A DNA stretch of 64,000 nucleotides from contig NZ_QMEK01000001.1 in the NCBI RefSeq assembly GCF_003390845.1, forward strand, positions 1,550,001 through 1,614,000, read 5' to 3'. Numbering within the stretch: position 1 is the first letter of the stretch; each line of letters begins with the position of its first letter. Shown piece by piece: positions 47,378 to 56,306 of the stretch. The position numbers and the translations under genes are program-made. The stretch is from Tropicimonas sp. IMCC34043 (GTDB lineage: Bacteria; Pseudomonadota; Alphaproteobacteria; Rhodobacterales; Rhodobacteraceae). The notes beneath the pieces are model-generated. The model was not told the DNA's origin, searched no databases, and saw nothing but the letters and a program-made list of their open reading frames with translations.

Positions 47378-47551
47378 ATGCTCACCTGGATCATCATCTT
47401 TCTCGTCATCGCCCTGATTGCCGGCGTCCTGGGTTTCGGCGGCGTCGCCACGACCTCGGCCGGGATCGCGCGTATCCTGTTTTTCGTCTTCCTCGTGCTG
47501 TTCATCGGCTCGCTGATCATGCACCTGCTGGGCGGTGGCGCCGCAGTCTGA
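47378..47551 (+). CDS. DUF1328 (UPF0391) small membrane protein
   Basis: A 57-residue protein with two hydrophobic helices: [19 protein letters not shown] at the N-terminus and [20 protein letters not shown] after a short TTSAGIA turn. Length and the [14 protein letters not shown] segment are those of the DUF1328/UPF0391 family (YtjA-like), found in many proteobacteria and of unknown, possibly stress-related, function. AAGGA lies upstream of the ATG. Confidence 0.85.
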   Translation: MLTWIIIFLVIALIAGVLGFGGVATTSAGIARILFFVFLVLFIGSLIMHLLGGGAAV

Positions 47552-47595
47552 GGACGCAGCCTCGTCCGTGGGCACCAGAAATGACAGGGATTCTC

Positions 47596-47618
47596 GGGCC
47601 CGGCATGGTGTCGGGCCC
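47596..47618 (+). terminator. Hairpin between DUF1328 and the exported protein gene
   Basis: GGGCCCG and CGGGCCC pair around nine bases, followed by CCGTTT. It sits only about 20 bp before the next start codon, so it could terminate the DUF1328 transcript or act in the next leader. Confidence 0.5.
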
Positions 47619-47637
47619 CGTTTGCAGGAGGACCTGA

Positions 47638-48057
47638 ATGAAACCTATGCTCTCGATACTGGCGATTGCCGCCATGACCGCGGCGGCGCCGCTGGCTGTT
47701 CCGATGGCCGAGGCCGCCTCGGCGATCCATTTCGAGAAAGGCACCGACCACGGGGCCGTCACCGGTAAGGTCACCGGCAACGACGATGTCGAATATACGC
47801 TGGGCGCCAAGGCGGGCCAGAAAATGGGCGTCACGCTCGCCGTCGACAGCACCGATGGCGACGGCACGGTCTATTTCAACATCACCCCACCGGGGGGCGG
47901 CATGTCGATCTATACCGGCTCGATGGCGGACGACCCGCGCTATGCCGAGGTGAAATTGCCGACGAGCGGAAATTATACCATCACGGTCTATCAGATGGGC
48001 AATGACAAGGACGCCGGAAAGACCGCGCATTTCTCGCTGGTCGTGACGATCGACTGA
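47638..48057 (+). CDS. Exported protein of unknown function
   Basis: A 139-residue protein with a Sec signal peptide cleaved after AEA at about residue 26. The mature part is mostly beta-strand by pattern (AVTGKVTGNDDVEYTLGAKA; SGNYTITVYQM), like the small Ig/PPC-like domains seen in periplasmic inhibitors and adhesive proteins; I cannot assign a family. GGAGGACC precedes the ATG. No operon partner is evident. Confidence 0.7.
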   Translation: MKPMLSILAIAAMTAAAPLAVPMAEAASAIHFEKGTDHGAVTGKVTGNDDVEYTLGAKAGQKMGVTLAVDSTDGDGTVYFNITPPGGGMSIYTGSMADDPRYAEVKLPTSGNYTITVYQMGNDKDAGKTAHFSLVVTID

Positions 48058-48185
48058 CCTTGTCACCGCGGGCGTGCTGCCAAGACTTCAGGGGAGCGCG
48101 CAGGCCCGCCCCGCGCCATCATGCCAGACGATCCGCCTCGACAAGTCCTGCTTTTTTTAATCCAGCGCTGGCGGCCAGAGAGGGG

Positions 48186-49139
48186 TCATTCGAACTCCAT
48201 CTGCTCATAGACCAGACCGGCATTCTTGGTCGCCAGTTCCTCGAACGTGTCGAGGTGCTGATAGGGGGACTGGTCGATGTAATAGGCGCCGGCCAGGTCG
48301 CCGCCCTCGTCGATGTGCGCGCCGATCTTTGCACGCAGATAGACGAGATAGTCGTGGGTATAGCGGCGTACCTGATCCATGTTGGTCGGATGGCCATGGC
48401 CCGGGATGACATAGGTGGCGCCGAGCGGCTCGAACGCCGTCTCCCATGTCTCGATCCAGGCGGCGGTGTCGGTATCGGCAAAGATCGGCAGCATCCGTTC
48501 GTGAAATGCCATGTCGCCCGCGATCACCAGCCCTTGATCGGGTAGCCAGACCTGGATGTCGCCGGGGCTGTGGGCAGGGCCGAGGTGCAAGACCTCGATC
48601 CGGGTGTCGCCCATCGACGCGTCATAGCTGTCCTCGAAGGTGATCGTCGGCAGTTGAACCTCGGTCCCCTCGGCCTTGTCGCGGTTATAGCCGCGCATTG
48701 CCTCGAGCAGGCGGAAGCCGTCGCGCTCGACCGCTTCGGCAGCCTCGGCATGGGCAAGGATCGGCACGCCCTGCGCCGCCCAATAGGAATTTCCCAGCAC
48801 CGCGTGGCCCTGCCCGTTTTCGTCGATCACCAGCTTTACCGGCTGGTCGGTGACTTGCCGGATCTCGTCATGCAGCGCCTCGGCCAGGATCGCGGCCGCA
48901 CCACCGTTGATCACCACCACCCCGTCCGAGGTGACGATGAAGCTGAGGTTGTTGTTGTGGCCCGAATTCTCGTAGGTGGGCGGCGCGGTTGCGCCGGTCG
49001 CGGTCCAGACGCCGGGGATGACCTCGTAGGGTTTCGAATACAGCGGGCTTTGCGGATACTGGTCGGGGATGTCCTCGCTCGATTGCGCCGCAAGGGCGAA
49101 TGCCGACAGGCCGAGGGCGAGCGTCAGTCTCTGGATCAT
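48186..49139 (-). CDS. Exported MBL-fold protein with degenerate metal motif (SoxH-like)
   Basis: A 317-residue metallo-beta-lactamase-fold protein with a signal peptide (about residues 1-18). It opens YEVIPGVWTATGATAPPTYEN, similar to the SoxH/quinoprotein-associated MBL group. The first metal motif, usually HxHxDH, is ENGQGH (107-112): only the last His remains. The later ligands are intact: His 190 (GPAHSPGD), Asp 209 (AGDM) and His 248 (PGHGHP). A dinuclear zinc site is therefore unlikely in its usual form. The sox cluster lies only 7 kb away, but a direct link is unproven. Confidence 0.78.
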   Translation of the reverse strand: MIQRLTLALGLSAFALAAQSSEDIPDQYPQSPLYSKPYEVIPGVWTATGATAPPTYENSGHNNNLSFIVTSDGVVVINGGAAAILAEALHDEIRQVTDQPVKLVIDENGQGHAVLGNSYWAAQGVPILAHAEAAEAVERDGFRLLEAMRGYNRDKAEGTEVQLPTITFEDSYDASMGDTRIEVLHLGPAHSPGDIQVWLPDQGLVIAGDMAFHERMLPIFADTDTAAWIETWETAFEPLGATYVIPGHGHPTNMDQVRRYTHDYLVYLRAKIGAHIDEGGDLAGAYYIDQSPYQHLDTFEELATKNAGLVYEQMEFE

Positions 49140-49272
49140 GGTCTTTCCTCCCGGCCATCACATTCCACGATACGAATGCAAAACACCAGCCCGCACGGCA
49201 GGTCGGCGCCATGGTTCTGGCCATTGCGCCGGGAGTCTGGCAAGAGGCGGACAGCACCAAGGGAGGCGTGCG

Positions 49273-50466
49273 ATGACCGATTTCAACTGGACGAGGCAGC
49301 AGTTTCATCTGCCGGACGGGGTAATCTATCTCGACGGCAACTCCTTGGGACCGCTGCCAAAGGCGACGCCCGCACGGGTCGCGCGGGTGATGCAGCCCGA
49401 GTGGCAGGAGCTGCTGATCGGCGGCTGGAACACGGCCGGCTGGCACCGTCTGCCCGAGGCACTGGGCGACCGGATCGCCGCCATGATCGGCGCCGAGCCC
49501 GGGCATGTGGCAGTCGGCGACACGCTGTCGATCAAGGTCTATCAGGCGCTGGCCGCGGCGCTGGCGTTGCGCCCCGAACGGCGTGTGATCCTGTCGGACA
49601 CCGGGAATTTTCCCTCCGACCTCTATATCGCCGAAGGGCTGGCACGAATGCTGGGGCGCGGATACCGGCTGGTGACCGTGGCGCCCGAGGCGGTCGCGGA
49701 TCGGCTCGGCGACGACGTGGCGGTGATGATGCTGACCGAGGTCGACTATCGCACAGGCCGGCGCCATGACATGGCGGCCCTGACGGCACAGGCGCACGCG
49801 GCCGGTGCCTTGGCGTTGTGGGATCTGGCCCATTCCTTTGGCGCGTTGCCGGTGGACCTGACCGGATGCGACGTCGATTTCGCGGCCGGCTGCACCTATA
49901 AGTATATCAACGCCGGGCCGGGCGCGCCGGCCTTCGTCTATGTCGCGCCGCGCCATGCGGATCTGGCCGACACAGTGCTGCAGGGCTGGCAAGGGCACGA
50001 GGCGCCCTTCGCCTTCGATCCCGCCTACCGGCCGGCCGCGGGCGTGCAGCGATTGCGCGTCGGCACGCCCGCGGTGCTGCAACTCGCCGGGCTCGACGCC
50101 GCGCTCGATGTCTGGGAGAACGTCGATATCGCCGAGGTGCGGGCGCGGTCGATGGCACTCTCCGAACGCTTCCTCGCCGGGGTCGAGGCCGCTTGCCCGA
50201 TGCTGGAACTCGGCTCGCCGCGCGATCCAGAGGCGCGCGGCAGCCAGATCTCGTTCCGCCACGCCGAGGGCTATGCCGTGATGCAGGCGCTGATTTCCCG
50301 CGGCGTGATCGGGGATTTCCGGGCACCCGACGTGCTGCGATTTGGAATCGCGCCGCTCTATATCGGCGAGGCCGAGATCGATGCCGCGGTGGCGATCCTG
50401 GCCGAGGTCATGGCCGAAGGGCTGTGGGACCGGCCGGAGTTCAAGGCGCGGGCAGAGGTCACATGA
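49273..50466 (+). CDS. kynU: Kynureninase
   Basis: A 397-residue PLP enzyme that hydrolyses kynurenine to anthranilate and alanine in tryptophan catabolism. The family is recognised by YLDGNSLGPLP at the N-terminus, TGNFPSDLYIAEGL, WDLAHSFGALP, and the PLP Lys in CTYKYINAGPGAPAFVYV. AAGGGAGG stands before the ATG at 49273. Other kyn genes (kynA, kynB) are not in the window, so the gene appears solitary. Confidence 0.93.
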   Translation: MTDFNWTRQQFHLPDGVIYLDGNSLGPLPKATPARVARVMQPEWQELLIGGWNTAGWHRLPEALGDRIAAMIGAEPGHVAVGDTLSIKVYQALAAALALRPERRVILSDTGNFPSDLYIAEGLARMLGRGYRLVTVAPEAVADRLGDDVAVMMLTEVDYRTGRRHDMAALTAQAHAAGALALWDLAHSFGALPVDLTGCDVDFAAGCTYKYINAGPGAPAFVYVAPRHADLADTVLQGWQGHEAPFAFDPAYRPAAGVQRLRVGTPAVLQLAGLDAALDVWENVDIAEVRARSMALSERFLAGVEAACPMLELGSPRDPEARGSQISFRHAEGYAVMQALISRGVIGDFRAPDVLRFGIAPLYIGEAEIDAAVAILAEVMAEGLWDRPEFKARAEVT

Positions 50467-50721
50467 TCCCGCCGATCCGGCAGGGCGGCGCGGCGGACGC
50501 CCCGGCCTGCTTTTCGGTCCATGTCGAAGCCGTGCGCAACGGCACCGCGCCCCATTAACCGCCGAGCAAGCGCATGCCCGGGCCCCGAGCGAGACGGTCG
50601 CGGACTGGCTGCCGCCGCGGCTGAGGGCGGGCCTCGCCTGGATCTCCGAAACGCCCGGCCCAATGGGAGGCGCCGCATCTTCGATGCGGGCGTCACCGGG
50701 CGGGAGCGCCGCCCTGCCCGT

Positions 50722-51408
50722 TCAGTCGAGCCAGGTGTCGTAGTCGCTGACCAGCAGATGCGTCGGCGCGACATCTTCCTCGATCTTCGCGAATCGGCCG
50801 ATCGGCTCGCGGAACACATTGTCGGTCAGATCGTCGTTGACGGTCGAGACCTCGCCGATCAGCACATCGCCGCCCTCGCCCCAGAACGCGTGCCAGTCGC
50901 CGGGCATCAGCGTCACGCTTTCGCCGGGCGCCAGCATCAACACATCGCCCGGGGCGAAGTTGCGCACGATCCCGTCGCAGCGGACAGCACCGCCGGCGGC
51001 CTCGTCAAAGTTGCCCTCGGGGTCCGAGCCGAACAGCTCGACCGCCAGCGTCGCACCACCGCGGTTGATGATGTCCTCGGCCTTGATGATATGGCGATGC
51101 ATCGGGCTGATCTGGTCCTGGCGCGAGATCAGCAGTTTCTCGGCATAGCACATGCCGCCGCCCCGCTTGAGATCCGCCAGTTCGCCGTTGCGCAGGGTGA
51201 ACAGGAACAGGCCCAGCCGATCAAAGTCGCCCTGCCCGTAGTCGGTGATATCCCAGCCCATGCGCGATGTGACGATCCGCCGGGTCGCCTCGCCGCTGGC
51301 GCGAAACTCCTCGGGCGACAGATAGGCAAACGGCGGCAGGACGAAGCCATAGTGCCGGATCATCTCGTCGGCCGCGGCCATGATCTCGTTGATGCGTGAT
51401 CGTTTCAT
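50722..51408 (-). CDS. D-lyxose ketol-isomerase
   Basis: A 228-residue cupin-fold sugar isomerase of the D-lyxose/D-mannose type, interconverting D-lyxose and D-xylulose. Recognised by INEIMAAADEMIRHYGFVLPPFAY at the N-terminus and metal-binding HRH in PMHRHIIKAEDIINRGG, then Glu in VELFGS and His in PGDWHAFWGEGG. No sugar transporter is adjacent. A link to the aldolase/kinase pair 15 kb away is not supported. Confidence 0.85.
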   Translation of the reverse strand: MKRSRINEIMAAADEMIRHYGFVLPPFAYLSPEEFRASGEATRRIVTSRMGWDITDYGQGDFDRLGLFLFTLRNGELADLKRGGGMCYAEKLLISRQDQISPMHRHIIKAEDIINRGGATLAVELFGSDPEGNFDEAAGGAVRCDGIVRNFAPGDVLMLAPGESVTLMPGDWHAFWGEGGDVLIGEVSTVNDDLTDNVFREPIGRFAKIEEDVAPTHLLVSDYDTWLD

Positions 51409-51525
51409 GGGCTCCCCCTCAAGCTCGGGCAGCGGGCGAACCTGCCCGTCCCGGGCATCTGCCGGGTGCTGCGGATCCGGTCTAGCGCCGAACGGCGCCG
51501 GGGTCCACGCCCCGGCGATGCCGGC

Positions 51526-52302
51526 TCAGGCGCTGCGCCTTGCGGGGGCGCGGCGCCGCGCTGCCCAGTCGGCGAGTGCCGCGCCGAACGCCTCGAACAG
51601 CGGGCGCGACACCGGATCGCGCGCCGCGCGGAATTCAGGATGCCACTGCACCGACAGGGTGAAGCCCGCGGCGCCATCGACATGGATCGCCTCGGGCGTG
51701 CCGTCGGGCGCGTGGCCGTCGATGACGATCCGCTTGCCGGGCTGCTTGATGCCCTGGCCGTGCAGGGTGTTCGTCATCACCTCGCGGGTGCCATACAGCT
51801 TGTGGAACGGGCTGCCCTCGGTGAACTCGACCTTGTGGCGCAGCGCGAATTTTTCCTCAAGCGTGCCCTCTGGGGGCATCCGGTGGTTCATGCGTCCGGG
51901 CAGGTCGCGGATCTCGGGATAGAGCGATCCGCCCATGGCCACATTGACCTCCTGGAATCCCCGGCAAATCCCCAGGAACGGCTGGCCGCGTTCGACAAGC
52001 GCCCGCACCAGCGGCAGCGCAATCGCGTCGCGGGCCCGGTCGAAGACGCCATGCGCCTCGGTCGCTTCCTCGCCATATTCGTCGGGATGAACGTTTGGCC
52101 GGCCGCCTGTCAGCAGGAACCCGTCGCAGACCTCGAGCAGTTCGGGCACCGAAACGTAGCGCGGATCCGCCGGGATCAGCAACGGCAGCGCGTGTGAGAC
52201 CTCGGCCACGGCCTCGGAGGTCATGGTGCCGCCGGAATGGGCGGGATAAGTGTCGTTCAGCAAATGAAAGTTGCTGATTATTCCGACGACGGGACGGGTC
52301 AT
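51526..52302 (-). CDS. Gamma-glutamyl-gamma-aminobutyrate hydrolase family (PuuD-like) class I amidotransferase
   Basis: A 258-residue peptidase C26/GATase1 protein. The nucleophile elbow is FLGICRGFQEVNVAMGG (Cys), and the His-Glu pair is VQWHPEF. It opens RPVVGIISN as in PuuD, which releases GABA from gamma-glutamyl-GABA in putrescine degradation. The decarboxylase gene 9 kb upstream could supply putrescine, but no other puu genes are seen. Start ATG 52302 with GGAG. Confidence 0.86.
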   Translation of the reverse strand: MTRPVVGIISNFHLLNDTYPAHSGGTMTSEAVAEVSHALPLLIPADPRYVSVPELLEVCDGFLLTGGRPNVHPDEYGEEATEAHGVFDRARDAIALPLVRALVERGQPFLGICRGFQEVNVAMGGSLYPEIRDLPGRMNHRMPPEGTLEEKFALRHKVEFTEGSPFHKLYGTREVMTNTLHGQGIKQPGKRIVIDGHAPDGTPEAIHVDGAAGFTLSVQWHPEFRAARDPVSRPLFEAFGAALADWAARRRAPARRSA

Positions 52303-52433
52303 TCTGCTCTCCGGAACCTTTCCCTTCCAACCTACGTGGCGCGGCCGCGTCACTCAATGGCAAGGATGCGTCAGACGTGCCTCGGCGCGGCTGCGGCACG
52401 AGCCGGCAGCGACGCCGAGGCCCGACGCCTGCA

Positions 52434-53207
52434 TCATGGGCAGACTTGCCGGCGGCGGCGCAGGGCAAGCAATGCCCCGACCCCTCCCGCCAGCAGAGGG
52501 AGGCTTGCTGGCAGCGGCGTAGCTGCCAAATTCATCGCCCGGGAAACGCTCGCGATGTTGACGAAAAAGCTCTCCGCGACAGTCGAGGCCGGATCGTCAA
52601 AGAAGTTTCCGTCGCCAAGGCCGATCACCAGACCCCGACCGTATTGCCGCTGAACGACAGCTGCGTTTTCGCCGATTGTGGCGAGGACGTCGTAGTCGCC
52701 CGGGGCAAAATAGCCGCCCGAGCCAAAGCCCAGGTCCGCCCCCGCGACCTCGCCCGCCAGCAGCGCATCGGGACCGCTGCCCCAGATCCCGCCCGACAGC
52801 GACGCCTCTACCAGGGTCAGTCCGAAGGGCGTCATCCAGCTGTTGGCAGCCGCCGTGAAGTTCTGGTTGTCACCGCCGAGCACCAGCACACCGCCCTGTT
52901 GCACCCAGGCCTGCAGGGCCGTTATCTCGGCTGCGGCGGCGTAACCCGCGGTCGTGCCGAGGATCGCCGGCAACCCGGTGACAAAGACGTCGACCGCCGC
53001 CAGATAGTCCGAGGTAACGACCCTTGTGGGTGCCGCGGCCTCGTTTCCGGCGTCAAGAAGGGCTGCGAGGACATCCTCGTATTTCGACCCGGTCAGCGCA
53101 AAGCCGATATGGACGCGCGAGGTGTCGAGGCTGCCGATGGTGGTCGCATGGGCCGACGTCGAGAGGGCCAGCAGCCCGAGGGCTGCCGGAAGTAGGAAAC
53201 GAGACAT
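52434..53207 (-). CDS. Exported VPLPA-CTERM-type protein
   Basis: A 257-residue protein. A signal peptide ends THAT-like at about residue 22 (ALSTSAHAT). The body contains ALQAWVQQGGVLVLGGDN and GRGLVIGLGDGNFFDD, reminiscent of a glutamine-amidotransferase-like fold without its catalytic residues. The C-terminus reads TPLPASLPLLAGG, a short helix and RRRR: the VPLPA-CTERM sorting signal found in Rhodobacterales and processed by an exosortase. The protein is thus probably surface- or matrix-directed. The Shine-Dalgarno is poor. Confidence 0.72.
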   Translation of the reverse strand: MSRFLLPAALGLLALSTSAHATTIGSLDTSRVHIGFALTGSKYEDVLAALLDAGNEAAAPTRVVTSDYLAAVDVFVTGLPAILGTTAGYAAAAEITALQAWVQQGGVLVLGGDNQNFTAAANSWMTPFGLTLVEASLSGGIWGSGPDALLAGEVAGADLGFGSGGYFAPGDYDVLATIGENAAVVQRQYGRGLVIGLGDGNFFDDPASTVAESFFVNIASVSRAMNLAATPLPASLPLLAGGVGALLALRRRRQVCP

Positions 53208-53415
53208 GGAGGAACCCCGATACTGGTTACAGACACCGCGGATCGACACGACCCGCGCACCGGAGCGTTTTCCCCCATTCGCGTTTGAAACCGGTTAACG
53301 GCGGTCCGAGATCTCGAAGCCCATTCCGGGCGCCACTCCCAACGGGTCCCGGTGCCGGATGGCATCGCGACCGGGCGGAAGAGCCCGCGCCCCAGGTCCT
53401 GCGCGCGAGCTCGAC

Positions 53416-55596
53416 CTATGCCTCGCCTGCCTGCCTGGCCTTCACCTGACGGCGGCGGTAATGCAGCGTCGGTTCGGTATAGCCCGAGGGCCAGTTGCCG
53501 TCGTTGAACACCAGATCGCAGGCCGCCTGAAAGGCATGGCCGCCGAATTCGGGTGCCATCGGCCGATAGTCCGGGTCGCCGGCGTTCTGGCCATCCACCT
53601 TCTCGGCCATGCGCCGCATCGCGTTCATCACCTGACCGTTGTCGACGACGCCGTGGTGCAGCCAGTTGACCAGCGCCTGCGACGAGATCCGGCAGGTCGC
53701 CCGATCCTCCATCAGCCCGACGTCGTTGATGTCGGGGACCTTGGAACAGCCGACGCCCTGATTGACCCAGCGCACCACATAGCCAAGGATCCCCTGCGCG
53801 CAGTTCTCGATCTCGGCTTCTATCTCGTCGTCGCTGAGCGGGTGGGTCAGCAGCGGGATGGTCAGCAGCTGATCGAGGCTCGCCCGTGGCGTGCCCCCGG
53901 TTTCGCGCGCGATGTCGTCGAGCCGCCGGAACACGTCGACGATGTGGTAATGCGTGGCATGCAGCGTCGCCGCGGTCGGGCTTGGCACCCAGGCGCAGGT
54001 CGCGCCCGCCATCGGATGGGCGATCTTCTGGGCCAGCATGTCGGCCATCTTGTCGGGGGCAGCCCACATGCCCTTGCCGATCTGGGCGCGTCCCTTCAAC
54101 CCGCAGGCAAGCCCGATGTCGACGTTGCGCAACTCGTAGGCGCCAAGCCAGGCCGCGCGCTTCATCTCTGCCTTCGGCACCATCGGCCCCGCTTCCATCG
54201 AGGTCGAGGTCTCGTCGCCGGTGCGGTCGAGGAACCCGGTGTTGATGAAGCAGACCCGGTGCCGCGCGGCCGCGATGCAGGCCGCAAGGTTGACCGAGGT
54301 GCGCCGCTCCTCGTCCATGATGCCGATCTTCACGGTATAGCGCGGCAGACCGAGGATTTCCTCGACCCGGGTGAAGATATCGTCGGCAAAGGCCACCTCG
54401 TCGGGGCCGTGCATCTTGGGCTTGACCACATAGATCGAGCCGGTCGCGGTGTTCACCGATCCGCCCGGCCGCCTGAGATCGTGAAGCGCGATCAGGACCG
54501 AGATCAGCGCGTCGAGCACGCCTTCGGGGATCTCGTGACCCTCGGCATCGAGCACCGCAGGCGTCGTCATCAGATGGCCGACATTGCGCACCAGCATCAG
54601 CGCACGGCCCTTCAGCCTCTGCGGCGTGCCCTGCGGATCGGTATAGGCAATGTCGGGGGCAAGCTTGCGGGCAAAGCTCTGGCCGCCCTTGCTGACGGTT
54701 TCGACCAGATCGCCCTTCATCAGCCCCAGCCAGTTGCGATAGGCATGGGCCTTGTCCGGCCCGTCGACGCAGGCGACGCTGTCTTCCATATCCATGATGG
54801 TCGAGATCGCGGCCTCGAGCATCATGTCCGAGATGCCGGCCGGATCGCTGGCGCCGACCGCGGTCGAGGGGTCGAGGATCAGGCGGATGTGCAGCCCGTG
54901 AACCTTCAGCAGCACCTCCTTGAGCGTGCCGTCCGCGTCCCGCACGGTGCCCGCGAAATCCGCGGGGCGATCGAGCGCGGTCATCCCGCCCTTCAGGATC
55001 AGCCCCAGGATCGGCCCGTCAAAGGTGAACCCCGTGACATCGGCCCAGCGGCCGGCGGCCAGCGGCGCAACCCTGTCGAGATGGGACTTGGCCCAGCGGA
55101 TGACCTCGGCCCCGCGCGCCGTGTCATATCCCGGTGCGGCCGGAACGCTGCCGAGGGCATCGGTGCCATAGAGCGCGTCATAAAGGCTGCCCCAGCGGGC
55201 GTTGGCCGCGTTCAGCGCATAGCGGGCATTGGTGATCGGGACCACCAGTTGCGGCCCGGCGATCGAGGTGAACTCGGGATCGACGCCCGCGGTCTCGATC
55301 GTGAAGGGCGCGGGTTCCGGAACCAGATAGCCGATCTCCTCGAGATAGGCGCGATAGGACACCGGATCGTGCTCGCCCTCGCGTTCCCGGACGTGCCAGG
55401 AATCGATCAGCTGGTGAATTCTGGCGCGTTCGGCCAGCAGCGCGGCATTGCGCGGCGCAAAATCCCGCACCATGCCGGCGAGCCCGTCCCAGACCTGTCC
55501 AAGCTCGACGCCGGTGCCGACAACCGCCTCGCGTTCCACCAGGTCAGCAAGGCTCTGCTCTATCCGCAGCCCGCTGCGCGTAACATAGGTGTCCAC
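53416..55596 (-). CDS. glcB: Malate synthase G
   Basis: A 726-residue monomeric malate synthase condensing glyoxylate with acetyl-CoA (glyoxylate cycle, glycolate use). The length is typical of the G isoform. Clear family regions include YLVPEPAPFTIETAGVDPE, KMHGPDEVAFADDIFTRVE, the catalytic-region KIGIMDEERRTSVNL, and GKGMWAAPDKM. The start codon is GTG at 55596 behind GGAGGAG. No isocitrate lyase or glc operon genes are adjacent. Confidence 0.96.
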   Translation of the reverse strand: MDTYVTRSGLRIEQSLADLVEREAVVGTGVELGQVWDGLAGMVRDFAPRNAALLAERARIHQLIDSWHVREREGEHDPVSYRAYLEEIGYLVPEPAPFTIETAGVDPEFTSIAGPQLVVPITNARYALNAANARWGSLYDALYGTDALGSVPAAPGYDTARGAEVIRWAKSHLDRVAPLAAGRWADVTGFTFDGPILGLILKGGMTALDRPADFAGTVRDADGTLKEVLLKVHGLHIRLILDPSTAVGASDPAGISDMMLEAAISTIMDMEDSVACVDGPDKAHAYRNWLGLMKGDLVETVSKGGQSFARKLAPDIAYTDPQGTPQRLKGRALMLVRNVGHLMTTPAVLDAEGHEIPEGVLDALISVLIALHDLRRPGGSVNTATGSIYVVKPKMHGPDEVAFADDIFTRVEEILGLPRYTVKIGIMDEERRTSVNLAACIAAARHRVCFINTGFLDRTGDETSTSMEAGPMVPKAEMKRAAWLGAYELRNVDIGLACGLKGRAQIGKGMWAAPDKMADMLAQKIAHPMAGATCAWVPSPTAATLHATHYHIVDVFRRLDDIARETGGTPRASLDQLLTIPLLTHPLSDDEIEAEIENCAQGILGYVVRWVNQGVGCSKVPDINDVGLMEDRATCRISSQALVNWLHHGVVDNGQVMNAMRRMAEKVDGQNAGDPDYRPMAPEFGGHAFQAACDLVFNDGNWPSGYTEPTLHYRRRQVKARQAGEA

Positions 55597-55775
55597 GATG
55601 CTCCTCCGCTTTCGTTTCCCTCAACCGCGGGTCGCAACCTAACAGATCTCCAAGGACCATCAATCGCCTGCGCCGCGTCCCGCTGCAGAAAGCCATGGCC
55701 GCCGGCCAGTGTCACGTGCCGATCGCAAGCGGCCGGACCACGGCCGCCCGCTTGTCCGCAGCCCCGGGCGGCAGA

Positions 55776-56219
55776 TCAGTCCCCGGCCGCCTCGACGACG
55801 ATCGAATCGAGCAGTGCCTGAACCTCCTGCATCGGACCGTCGGGATAGGTGCGATGCCCGATCAGGACCTCGCCATCCTTTTCGGTCACGAAGATCGAAT
55901 AGGGGCAATGGGCGATATTCATCGGGTCGGCTTCCATCACCTTGCGCGACACCACGGCCGAGCAGAACAGGAAGATGTCGGCATTGTCGAAGATCACGAC
56001 ATCGCTGCCGACATCGGCGCCGGTGCGGTTCATCATCTCGCCGGTGTGACTGACATAGTCGATCACCAGCCCACGGCCGACAATGGCCGATTCGACGGCG
56101 AAGGTCGCATCGTCGAACGACCCGTCGAAGGCATGCGTCACCGCCTCCTGCGCAAAGGCGGGCAGTGCCAGCCCCATGCAGGCAACGACGGCTGCGGACA
56201 ATTTGTGACGGCGGATCAT
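55776..56219 (-). CDS. DUF302 exported protein of the sox cluster
   Basis: A 147-residue protein with a signal peptide cleaved after AFA (about residue 23), followed by a DUF302 domain (TFAVESAIVGRGLVIDYVSHTG; NIAHCPYSIFVTEKDGEV). DUF302 proteins occur at the ends of sulfur-oxidation clusters; function unknown. It follows soxD by 87 bp containing a GC-rich dyad, so it is probably the last gene of the sox transcript or partly separated from it. Confidence 0.82.
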   Translation of the reverse strand: MIRRHKLSAAVVACMGLALPAFAQEAVTHAFDGSFDDATFAVESAIVGRGLVIDYVSHTGEMMNRTGADVGSDVVIFDNADIFLFCSAVVSRKVMEADPMNIAHCPYSIFVTEKDGEVLIGHRTYPDGPMQEVQALLDSIVVEAAGD

Positions 56220-56247
56220 GGCATCTCCCCTTGCAATGAATTCCGGT

Positions 56248-56278
56248 GCCCGGGGCCAAGCCTTGGCCCGCCCCGGGC
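56248..56278 (-). terminator. Dyad between soxD and the DUF302 gene
   Basis: GCCCGGGG and CCCCGGGC (8 bp) enclose a smaller CCAAG/TTGG hairpin. Strong as a structure but without a T-tract; it may reduce read-through from soxD. Confidence 0.4.
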
Positions 56279-56306
56279 GATCATGTCGACTCGGCCTTGC
56301 CAGCGA

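Noticed and set aside
50463-50558. A 31-codon frame overlapping the kynU stop (ATGA)
   Set aside because: Coupling is plausible, but the peptide matches no family and codon use is not informative at this length.
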